Positions 1 through 5,994 of a DNA stretch of 16,115 nt are shown piece by piece. The stretch comes from an uncultured Porphyromonadaceae bacterium (GTDB taxonomy: Bacteria; Bacteroidota; Bacteroidia; Bacteroidales; Muribaculaceae). The DNA lies in contig CABTZK010000035.1 in the NCBI GenBank assembly GCA_902489275.1, forward strand, positions 1 to 16,115, in the 5' to 3' direction. The notes beneath the pieces were generated by a model. It did no database searches, was not told the origin of the DNA, and saw nothing but the letters and a program-made list of their open reading frames with translations. The first letter of the stretch is position 1, and each line of letters begins with the position of its first letter. A program made the translations under genes and the position numbers.

Positions 1-130
1 CAGCCTCCAAATCAGAGAAAGTGGGGATCATGCCACGACGAGGAACATTTCCCTTCTCGTTGACTTGGTTTCCTGCATATTGCTTGCAGATTTCAAGCAT
101 TTTTCGGAACTTTGCAATGAAGTTGTGCAT
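1..130 (-). CDS. Probable transposase, N-terminal fragment cut by the window edge (IS982-like)
   Basis: The minus strand opens with ATG at 130-128 and stays open for 43 codons to the left edge, so only the N-terminus is visible. The visible protein has a basic helical start (MHNFIAKFRKMLEICKQYA) followed by NVPRRGMIP and TFSDLEA. A helical start followed by an 'NVPR.G..P.FSDLE' segment is how I remember N-termini of IS982-type DDE transposases in Bacteroidetes. That assignment is from memory and not from a search. The DDE catalytic residues lie outside the window, so activity cannot be judged. No terminal inverted repeat or target duplication could be recognised between 131 and 330. A non-transposase helical protein remains possible. 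Confidence 0.55.
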   Translation of the reverse strand, partial: MHNFIAKFRKMLEICKQYAGNQVNEKGNVPRRGMIPTFSDLEA

Positions 131-203
131 AACAATGATTTTGTACCACTAAGCTACTAAAAATCAATGATATGTGAAACTTTTTCATGTTAAATAAATC
201 ATC

Positions 204-231
204 TAATTAATTCAACCAACAGGTAATTAAT
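204..231. repeat. Direct repeat TAATTAAT, two copies 20 bp apart
   Basis: TAATTAAT occurs at 204-211 and 224-231, about two helical turns apart, in the AT-rich spacer between the transposase fragment and the rpmE2 promoter. It could be a paired protein site or chance in AT-rich DNA. Apart from the elements listed separately, 131-330 shows no gene. Confidence 0.35.
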
Positions 232-256
232 AGAAACACCAATAAGCGCCGCCGCT

Positions 257-268
257 CTGGCGCGCCAG
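257..268. other. 12-bp perfect GC-rich palindrome
   Basis: CTGGCGCGCCAG is a perfect palindrome inside an otherwise AT-rich spacer. It lies about 60-75 bp upstream of the rpmE2 -33 element. It could be an operator or a short cruciform. No protein can be assigned to it. Confidence 0.4.
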
Positions 269-280
269 TGTGAAATGGAG

Positions 281-311
281 CGTTTTTCAAGCAATTTCCA
301 TCGTTTTTCAA
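281..311. repeat. Direct repeat CGTTTTTCAA, two copies 21 bp apart, upstream of the rpmE2 promoter
   Basis: CGTTTTTCAA occurs at 281-290 and again at 302-311, with 21 bp between starts (two helical turns). The second copy ends about 17-20 bp before the -33 element of the rpmE2 promoter. Position and spacing fit a dimeric regulator or an upstream activating element. The regulator is unknown. Confidence 0.4.
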
Positions 312-327
312 AATAATAGGCATTTGA

Positions 328-361
328 TTGTTGGCTCTTTACAAATAAATTCGTACCTTTG
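328..361 (+). promoter_or_regulatory. Bacteroidetes-type promoter of rpmE2
   Basis: The -7 element TACCTTTG (354-361) matches TAnnTTTG exactly. A TTGTTGG run (328-334) supplies a -33 TTG 20 bp upstream (331-333). Transcription should start near 367-370, leaving a leader of about 65 nt before the rpmE2 ATG. Confidence 0.7.
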
Positions 362-380
362 CACGCCATTACAAAGATTT

Positions 381-400
381 TCGGCGTTTACCACCGCCGG
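381..400 (+). promoter_or_regulatory. Small hairpin in the rpmE2 leader
   Basis: CGGCG (382-386) pairs with CGCCG (395-399) around an 8-nt loop, and a U-G pair can extend the stem at 381/400. It lies in the predicted 5' leader of a ribosomal protein gene, where autoregulatory structures are common. The stem is short and I cannot match it to a named leader family. Confidence 0.35.
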
Positions 401-435
401 CAGTATTGTAAAATTATTAAAGTAGAGATATAAAA

Positions 436-693
436 ATGAAAAAAGGTATTCATCCCGACAACTATCGCGAAGTGTGCTTCAAAGATATGTCTAACGAAGA
501 GACATTTATCACTCGCTCAACTGTTTCCACTAAGGAGACAATCGACATTGACGGCAAGACTTATCCCCTGGTGAAGCTTGAAATCACCAACACGTCGCAC
601 CCCTTCTTCACCGGCAAGCAGAAACTTGTCGATACGGCTGGCCGCGTAGACAAGTTCTTGAGCCGCTACGGCAACCGCAAGAAGAAAGCTTAG
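436..693 (+). CDS. rpmE2: Type B 50S ribosomal protein L31
   Basis: This 85-residue protein of the large ribosomal subunit has the type B L31 features. It begins MKKGIHPDNYREVCFKDMS and has the conserved HPFFTGKQKLVDTAGRVDKF block near residues 55-74, followed by a basic tail (RYGNRKKKA). It lacks the CxxC zinc ribbon of type A L31 and has only Cys14, so it should not bind zinc. The length is normal for type B. The ATG at 436 is chosen because the conserved start follows directly. No Shine-Dalgarno sequence precedes it, only an A-rich stretch (AGAGATATAAAA). The gene stands alone: it has its own promoter (328-361) and a terminator right after the stop. Identification is very secure. Confidence 0.97.
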   Translation: MKKGIHPDNYREVCFKDMSNEETFITRSTVSTKETIDIDGKTYPLVKLEITNTSHPFFTGKQKLVDTAGRVDKFLSRYGNRKKKA

Positions 694-718
694 TCTCACG
701 AGCGATACAATACAAAAC

Positions 719-758
719 ATCAACTACGGCTCCCGTCAGGAAGTCGCAGTTGATTTTT
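719..758 (+). terminator. Intrinsic terminator of rpmE2, probably bidirectional
   Basis: ATCAACTACG (719-728) pairs with CGCAGTTGAT (745-754), with one internal mismatch (A726 opposite C747). An inner TCC/GGA pairing can form in the loop. A run of five T follows (754-758). The minus-strand gene ending at 800 converges on it, and the opposite strand is also T-rich after the stem (GTTTTGTATTG), so it may serve both genes. Confidence 0.75.
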
Positions 759-799
759 GTTGCCTTGCCGTTTGTGTGCAGAACGCTATGGGGTGGTGG

Positions 800-1471
800 C
801 TAAGCCTTGTCGTCAAGCCGCTTTTCCCCGGCCACGCTGGGCGAGGGCGCGTCGCTTGCCAAGGTGGCGTCTGGCTTCTGCTCGTCAGTGGCGGCACTGT
901 TGCCTGTTGCTGTGAGCAGTTTCTCGTTTTCTTGTTGCTTTTGGCGGCGTCGCTCCGCGAGTCCTTCAAGCAAGGCGGTGAATGAGGACAGAATCAGCGA
1001 GACACCCGTAGCGAGGAACAGAAACTCCAAATTTCCCCTCATGGGCAGCAGCGCCATCACGCCCGATAGGGCAATGACAGCCGGCGCCACGTAATAGCCC
1101 CAGGGAATCGCTAAGCGGCGTTGCGACATCATGAGGTAGATCAAGTGAAACAGACCCAGCGCGATGAGCAGGATGGAAATGATGTCGATGATGATGCTGC
1201 CAAAACTCCCGGGACGCATGCACAGCGTAGCGCCGAAGCAGAGGCCGCCAACTGCCGGGAAAATGCCCATGAGGTCAGCAGCGCCGCGCGCTTCGGCTTT
1301 TTGGAAGCAGACCATGCCAAGGTAAATCAGCGACGGCACAATAAACACGATGCCCAGGATGATGGTGACCGCTTGGAGCACACGCGCGCCCGTATTGAAA
1401 AAGCACAGGAAAATCACGCCTGCCAGAAGCAGGCAGATATTGACCAAAATTGTAGGATAGGATTTTTTCAT
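800..1471 (-). CDS. DUF308-like six-helix membrane protein, function unknown
   Basis: This is a 223-residue integral membrane protein. Hydrophobic segments lie near residues 5-26, 31-56, 66-84, 91-115, 124-143 and 147-168, arranged as three helical hairpins. A polar, charged tail follows (169-223, containing AERRRQKQQENEK and an Ala/Ser/Pro/Asp-rich stretch) that is probably cytoplasmic. The repeating hairpin pattern resembles DUF308/HdeD-type proteins, but no catalytic or transport motif is visible and I would not assign a function. The ATG at 1471 is preceded by a good minus-strand promoter (-7 at 1513-1506), giving a leader of about 30 nt. The gene is divergent from the lipid kinase and convergent with rpmE2, so it is probably transcribed alone. 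The coding call is firm; the family call is moderate. Confidence 0.7.
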   Translation of the reverse strand: MKKSYPTILVNICLLLAGVIFLCFFNTGARVLQAVTIILGIVFIVPSLIYLGMVCFQKAEARGAADLMGIFPAVGGLCFGATLCMRPGSFGSIIIDIISILLIALGLFHLIYLMMSQRRLAIPWGYYVAPAVIALSGVMALLPMRGNLEFLFLATGVSLILSSFTALLEGLAERRRQKQQENEKLLTATGNSAATDEQKPDATLASDAPSPSVAGEKRLDDKA

Positions 1472-1505
1472 GCTATTGGGTGATGTTGAAATTGCTTTAA
1501 ACGGT

Positions 1506-1534
1506 CAAAGATACGCATTTTTCGTGCGGAACAA
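1506..1534 (-). promoter_or_regulatory. Bacteroidetes-type promoter of the DUF308-like gene
   Basis: On the minus strand the -7 element is TATCTTTG (1513 down to 1506), an exact match to TAnnTTTG. A -33 TTG lies at 1534-1532 with an 18-bp spacer. The predicted transcription start is near 1500, about 30 nt before the ATG at 1471. Confidence 0.65.
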
Positions 1535-1553
1535 GCAATTTTTTGATGAATTA

Positions 1554-1569
1554 TGTGTAATTTTACACA
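1554..1569. promoter_or_regulatory. CRP-like perfect palindrome TGTGTAATTTTACACA between two divergent genes
   Basis: TGTGTAA (1554-1560) and TTACACA (1563-1569) are perfect inverted repeats separated by TT. The layout TGTG-N8-CACA is that of CRP/FNR-superfamily sites (E. coli CRP: TGTGA-N6-TCACA). Its centre is about 60 bp upstream of the estimated start of the minus-strand gene, a classic activator position. It ends 13 bp before the lipid kinase ATG, where it could act as a repressor site. The binding protein is inferred, not shown. Confidence 0.45.
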
Positions 1570-1582
1570 AATTTTTTGAGCA

Positions 1583-2479
1583 ATGCGCAAATTACTTTTT
1601 ATTATCAATCCCAAGAGCGGCGCCGGCAGTCAAGCCAAGGTGCCGGCTTTAATCGACAAAGTGATCAGCAAACGCGATTTCTTGGTCGAGCAGCGCGTGG
1701 TCGAGGCCGAGGGCGACGTTTTCCGCTTTGGGCGTGAAGCGGTCGAGGGGGGCTACTACGGAGTCGTGGCTGTGGGGGGCGACGGCACCGTCAATGGCGT
1801 TGCTGCCGCTGTGGCCGACACCCCTGTGGCTTTGGGCGTGGTGCCGTGTGGGTCAGGCAATGGCTTAGGGCACCATCTCCATGTTCCCATGCTCGTCGAG
1901 GGCGCTTTGGAGGTCATCAACAGAGACAATGTGGAATCCTTTGACTACCTCACGGTCAACGGGCGGCTCTGCATGTGCACGTGTGGCATGGGCTTTGACG
2001 CGCAGGTGGCCTATGATTTCTCGCAGGTTTGGAAGCGAGGCTTCCAAACCTATCTTAAGACCACACTGGCCGACTACATTAATTTCAAGCCCGAAGACTA
2101 TGTGATTGAACTCGACGATTGCTTGCTCAAGGAGAGGGCTTTTGTGATTGCCTGCTGCAACGCGGCGCAGTATGGCAACAACAGTTTCATTGCGCCTCAC
2201 GCGAGCATGCAAGACGGCAAAATTGATGTCACGATTATCTCTCCTTTTCACGTGCTCCAAGCCCCAATTGTGGGACTGAGCCTGTTTCTCAAGCTCATCG
2301 ACAAGAATCATTGCGTGCAGGGCTATCGTGCCCGCGAGATTAAAATCCGCAGGGAAAAGGAGGGGCTCATGCACATCGATGGCGAAACGGTGACAATGCC
2401 TGCCGAGGTGATTGTCAAGTGCCACCCTGGCGGCATCAAAATCTTTAGCCCAGGAAAGGGAGAGAACAACAAGAGTTGA
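1583..2479 (+). CDS. Diacylglycerol/lipid kinase of the YegS/DagK family
   Basis: This 298-residue cytosolic or membrane-associated kinase transfers phosphate from ATP to a lipid alcohol such as diacylglycerol. Motifs seen: NPKSGAG at residues 9-15, GGDGTVNGV at 65-73 (nucleotide-binding loop), PCGSGNGLG at 88-96 (family form G-T/S-GND; Gly here replaces Asp), CGMGFDAQV near 134-142, and a C-terminal HIDGE segment. The length matches the family. Start: the ATG at 1583 opens directly on the conserved MRKLLFIINPKSG strand. Bacteroidales make sphingolipids, so a sphingoid-base or ceramide substrate is as plausible as diacylglycerol; sequence alone does not decide. No Shine-Dalgarno sequence is present and no clear -7 element was found for this gene. 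The CRP-like palindrome lies just upstream. A GC-rich hairpin follows the stop. Confidence 0.88.
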   Translation: MRKLLFIINPKSGAGSQAKVPALIDKVISKRDFLVEQRVVEAEGDVFRFGREAVEGGYYGVVAVGGDGTVNGVAAAVADTPVALGVVPCGSGNGLGHHLHVPMLVEGALEVINRDNVESFDYLTVNGRLCMCTCGMGFDAQVAYDFSQVWKRGFQTYLKTTLADYINFKPEDYVIELDDCLLKERAFVIACCNAAQYGNNSFIAPHASMQDGKIDVTIISPFHVLQAPIVGLSLFLKLIDKNHCVQGYRAREIKIRREKEGLMHIDGETVTMPAEVIVKCHPGGIKIFSPGKGENNKS

Positions 2480-2483
2480 GCGT

Positions 2484-2522
2484 TGCGCGCCGTGGCGGCC
2501 TGGCAGGTTGCGGCGGCGCGCA
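2484..2522. other. GC-rich inverted repeat after the lipid kinase
   Basis: TGCGCGCCG (2484-2492) pairs perfectly with CGGCGCGCA (2514-2522) around a 21-nt GC-rich loop, starting 5 nt after the lipid kinase stop. No T tract follows, so this is not a standard intrinsic terminator. It could still stop or stabilise the upstream transcript. Confidence 0.45.
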
Positions 2523-2603
2523 GCCCTTGGGGTGTCGGAAAAGTCTCTTTGTGCGCAAATAGTGGAAAAACCGTAAAAAAATCGTGAAATTATACCCGAT
2601 AAC

Positions 2604-2634
2604 TTGCTCCTTTTAGAAAAAACGTGTAAATTCG
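2604..2634 (+). promoter_or_regulatory. Promoter of the glycogen cluster
   Basis: A -33 TTG (2604-2606) is followed after 20 bp by TAAATTCG (2627-2634), which differs from TAnnTTTG at one base. The predicted start is near 2641, giving a leader of about 60 nt before the debranching enzyme ATG at 2702. No promoter-like element was seen in the short gaps downstream, so the three glycogen genes probably share this one. Confidence 0.5.
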
Positions 2635-2701
2635 TAACCTAACCAACCATTTAGTTGCATGAACGATCATTATTTCAAATAACCTATAACTATTCTCATT
2701 A

Positions 2702-4648
2702 ATGAGCTATTTAAAATTTGACAAGAACCTGATGATTAACCTTGAGCAGTCGCTCCACAAGGAGATGCTGCGCACCAACCAGTCGGGCGCTTATCATTGT
2801 TCTACCATTGTGGGGTGCAACACCCGCAAGCAGCATGGACTGCTTGTTATCCCCATTCCCGAACTTGACGACAACAGCCACGTGCTGCTCTCGTCGCTCG
2901 ATGAGACGGTCATTCAGCATGGAGCCCCTTTCAACCTGGGCCTGCACAAGTATAGCGGCAATGTTTTCAGCCCCAATGGTCACAAGTACATCAGGGAATA
3001 TGATTGCGAGCGAGTGCCCACCCACACGTTTCGCGTGGGAGGGGTAGTCTTGAAACGCGAAAAGATTTTTATCACCAACGAGAGCCGCATCCTCATCCGC
3101 TACACGCTGGTCGATGCGCATTCCAAGACCACCCTCCAGTTCCGCCCCTTTTTGGCGTTCCGCAACGCCAACGACCTCTGTGTCGAGAACAGCGTGGCCA
3201 GCCGCGAGTACCGCGAGGTGAGCAACGGCATTGCCACGTGCATGTATCCTGGCTACCCCACGCTGTTCATGCAGGTTAGCCACAAGCCCAAGTTTGTCTT
3301 CGACCCGCACTGGTACAAGGGCATTGAGTACATCAAGGATCAGGAACGCGGCATCCCCTACAGCGAGGATCTCTATGTGCCAGGCTATTTTGAGATGAAT
3401 ATTGAGAAAGGCGAGTCCATCATCTTTTCGGCAGGAACGAGCGAAATCAACGTTCAAAACCTTGCTAAGATGTACGAGAGCGAAATCGAGGCTCGAACCC
3501 CCCGGACAAGTTTTTACAACTGCTTGAAAAATAGCGCCAAACAATTCTATATCACCAATCAAGATGGCCACTACATCTTGGCGGGCTACCCTTGGTTCAA
3601 AATCCGCGCCCGCGATGAGTTTGTCGCGCTGCCGGGATGCACCTTGAGCAACCATCACCACCCCGACTTTGAAGCCATCATGGACACGGGCGCGAGAGCC
3701 CTCACCAAGTGGATGAGCACGGGCGAGAAAGATAAGCATTTGACGGGTCTTGACCTGCCCGATGTGCCCCTGTGGGCCATTTGGGCCGTTCAGAGCTACG
3801 CCACCGACCAAGGTCTCGATAGAGCCAAGGCGCGTTACGGCGAGCACATGAAAACTTGGTTGAGCTTTATCATCGATGGCAAGCATCCTCATCTTACCGT
3901 CGACAGCAACGGCCTCGTGCGCACCGATGGCACAAAGCTGCCCATGTCGTGGATGGACTCCACGCACAGCGATGGAAGCGCCATGATTCCACGCACGGGC
4001 TATCTCGTGGAGTTCAATGCCTTGTGGTATAACGCACTCGTCTTTTTGCAGCAAATGTATGCGAGTGACCAGGACTGCCTGGGCTGTGTGGAGCGTTGGC
4101 GTGAGCTCAGCGACAAGGCAAAGCCTGCTTTCTTAGACACTTTCGTGAGCGACTATGGCTATCTCTATGACTACGTGAATGGCCGTTACACCGATTTGAG
4201 CGTTCGCCCCAACATGGTGATTGCTGTTGACCAGGACAACACGCCGCTCGACCGGCGCCAGCGCAAGCGCATCCTCGATGTGGTGACTCGCGAGCTGCTC
4301 ACGCCCAAGGGTCTGCGCACTTTGAGCCCCAACAGCTATGGCTACCGGCCATGGTATGTGGGCGGGCCCGAGGAACGGGAGGTGGCCTACTATGCCGGCT
4401 CGGCGCGTCCCTGGCTCATGGGCTTCTATTGCCATGCCTACATCAAAGTGTTTGGGCGAGCTGGCTTGTCGTTTGTCGAGCGCATGATGATTGGCTTTGA
4501 AGATGAAATGGCCCAAGGGGGAATTGGCACGTTCAGCGAGCTTTACGATGGCAATCCGCCATTCACGGGTCGAGGAGCTGTGAGTTTTGCGCCCAACGTG
4601 GGAGGCATCCTCCGCGTGTTGCGCATGCTCAAGAGCATGGATGTTTAA
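2702..4648 (+). CDS. Glycogen debranching enzyme, amylo-alpha-1,6-glucosidase type (GH133-like)
   Basis: This 648-residue cytosolic enzyme hydrolyses alpha-1,6 branch stubs of glycogen. It has the two-part architecture of bacterial/archaeal debranching enzymes. An N-terminal beta domain (about 20-250) opens with GAYHCSTIVGCNTRKQHGLLV-like residues at 29-49. A C-terminal (alpha/alpha)6-type domain (about 275-645) carries AGYPWFKIRARDEF (294-307), MSWMDS (415-420), PRTGYLVEFNALWYNAL (430-446), GLRTLSPNSYGY and a late GTFSELYDGNPP motif. Acidic residues within WMD and SELYDG are the likely catalytic neighbourhood, by family knowledge. The length is typical, and the start ATG at 2702 has no Shine-Dalgarno sequence. 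It is the first gene of a three-gene cluster, 38 nt before the GT4 gene. I recall the same order (debranching enzyme, GT4, GH57) in Bacteroides thetaiotaomicron. Confidence 0.92.
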   Translation: MSYLKFDKNLMINLEQSLHKEMLRTNQSGAYHCSTIVGCNTRKQHGLLVIPIPELDDNSHVLLSSLDETVIQHGAPFNLGLHKYSGNVFSPNGHKYIREYDCERVPTHTFRVGGVVLKREKIFITNESRILIRYTLVDAHSKTTLQFRPFLAFRNANDLCVENSVASREYREVSNGIATCMYPGYPTLFMQVSHKPKFVFDPHWYKGIEYIKDQERGIPYSEDLYVPGYFEMNIEKGESIIFSAGTSEINVQNLAKMYESEIEARTPRTSFYNCLKNSAKQFYITNQDGHYILAGYPWFKIRARDEFVALPGCTLSNHHHPDFEAIMDTGARALTKWMSTGEKDKHLTGLDLPDVPLWAIWAVQSYATDQGLDRAKARYGEHMKTWLSFIIDGKHPHLTVDSNGLVRTDGTKLPMSWMDSTHSDGSAMIPRTGYLVEFNALWYNALVFLQQMYASDQDCLGCVERWRELSDKAKPAFLDTFVSDYGYLYDYVNGRYTDLSVRPNMVIAVDQDNTPLDRRQRKRILDVVTRELLTPKGLRTLSPNSYGYRPWYVGGPEEREVAYYAGSARPWLMGFYCHAYIKVFGRAGLSFVERMMIGFEDEMAQGGIGTFSELYDGNPPFTGRGAVSFAPNVGGILRVLRMLKSMDV

Positions 4649-4686
4649 AGAAACAGATTTGACCAAAAAATAATCTTGCAGAAGAG

Positions 4687-5946
4687 ATGAAAGCATTAAT
4701 GTTTGGTTGGGAGTTCCCCCCTCACATTCTCGGCGGACTTGGAACCGCAAGCTATGGGCTGACAAAGGGCATTCACCAAAATGGCGGCACCGACATCACG
4801 TTTGTCATTCCCAAGCCATGGGGCGACGAGCCCAAAGAGCACACCCGAATTATCGGTGCCAACTGCACGCCCATCGCCTGGCGCGATGTGCAGTGGGACT
4901 ACGTGCAAGCCCGCATTGGCAATGTGATGGCTCCCGAAACCTACTATGATTTGCGCAATCATATTTATAGTGATTTCAACCACATGAATACCAACGATTT
5001 GGGTTGTATTGAATTCAGTGGCCGTTATCCTGATAATCTCATCGAGGAAATCAACAACTATTCGATTGTGGCGGGAGTGATTGCGCGCACGATTCCTTGT
5101 GACATCATTCATGCCCATGACTGGCTCACTTATCCTGCCGGTATTCATGCCAAGCAAGTCACCGGGAAGCCGTTGGTGATTCATGTGCACGCCACCGACT
5201 TCGACCGTAGCCGCGGCAATGTGAACCCCACCGTGTTTAACATCGAGCGTGACGGAATGGTGCACGCCGACCACATCATCACCGTGAGCAATCTCACGCG
5301 CCGCACGGTGATTGAGCATTACGGCATTCCTGCCGGGAAAGTGACCACGGTGCACAATGCCGTCGATCCGCTAAGCGATGAGTTGCTGAACCTTCAGGTG
5401 CCGCCCAAGCATGGCAAAATCGTCACGTTCCTGGGGCGCATCACCATGCAGAAAGGACCAGAGTATTTTGTCGAGGCTGCCGCCCAAGTGCTGAGCAAGG
5501 CGCACAACGTGAGATTCGTGATGGCGGGCAATGGCGACATGATGGAGAAGATGATACGCTTAGCCGCCTCTCGTAACATTGCCGACCGTTTCCACTTCAC
5601 GGGCTTCTTGCGGGGCAAGCAAGTCTACGAGATGCTCAAGGCCAGCGATGTCTACATTATGCCATCGGTGAGCGAGCCTTTTGGCATCTCGCCTCTTGAG
5701 GCCATGCAGATGGGGGTGCCTTGCATCATCTCCAAGCAGAGCGGTTGTGCCGAGATTCTTCATAACGTCATCAAGGTCGACTATTGGGACACCAACGCCA
5801 TTGCCGATGCGATTTATAGCATCATCAAGTATCCGGCTATGGCTAATCAGTTGCGCGAGCGAGGACTCGAGGAGGTGAGCCAAATCGTCTGGAAAAAGGC
5901 CGGATCCAAGTGCGTCAACATCTACAAGAGGCTCATCAACGCTTGA
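4687..5946 (+). CDS. GT4-family glycosyltransferase, glycogen-synthase-like
   Basis: This 419-residue GT-B fold transferase probably extends glucan chains in the cytosol using a nucleotide-glucose donor. The N-terminal domain starts KALMFGWEFPPHILGGLGT with the donor-loop GGLG at 16-19, and has HAHDW at 142-146. The C-terminal domain has GRITMQKG (250-257, with the conserved Arg251 and Lys256), the strand FVMAGNGD (277-284), and the E-x7-E motif at Glu330 and Glu338 (SEPFGISPLEAM). These are GT4/GT5 features. The opening 'FGWEFPPH..GGLG' is typical of the Bacteroidetes protein usually called glycogen synthase, which differs from E. coli GlgA. The location between a debranching enzyme and a GH57 protein supports a glycogen role. 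A polysaccharide transferase of other specificity is less likely. The ATG at 4687 follows a GAAGAG stretch, which is only a weak ribosome site. Confidence 0.88.
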   Translation: MKALMFGWEFPPHILGGLGTASYGLTKGIHQNGGTDITFVIPKPWGDEPKEHTRIIGANCTPIAWRDVQWDYVQARIGNVMAPETYYDLRNHIYSDFNHMNTNDLGCIEFSGRYPDNLIEEINNYSIVAGVIARTIPCDIIHAHDWLTYPAGIHAKQVTGKPLVIHVHATDFDRSRGNVNPTVFNIERDGMVHADHIITVSNLTRRTVIEHYGIPAGKVTTVHNAVDPLSDELLNLQVPPKHGKIVTFLGRITMQKGPEYFVEAAAQVLSKAHNVRFVMAGNGDMMEKMIRLAASRNIADRFHFTGFLRGKQVYEMLKASDVYIMPSVSEPFGISPLEAMQMGVPCIISKQSGCAEILHNVIKVDYWDTNAIADAIYSIIKYPAMANQLRERGLEEVSQIVWKKAGSKCVNIYKRLINA

Positions 5947-5994
5947 ACACATCGCCGATATATTAACTCATAAACATAAAATAGATAAGCAATC

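Noticed and set aside
1121..1483. A 120-codon plus-strand open frame opposite the DUF308-like gene
   Set aside because: The minus-strand frame encodes six regular hydrophobic helices and has a promoter. The plus-strand translation is a low-complexity, charged shadow.
2711..4054. A 447-codon open frame antisense to the debranching enzyme gene
   Set aside because: It lies wholly inside a gene with clear family motifs, and its own translation shows no domain. Long antisense frames are common in GC-rich genes.
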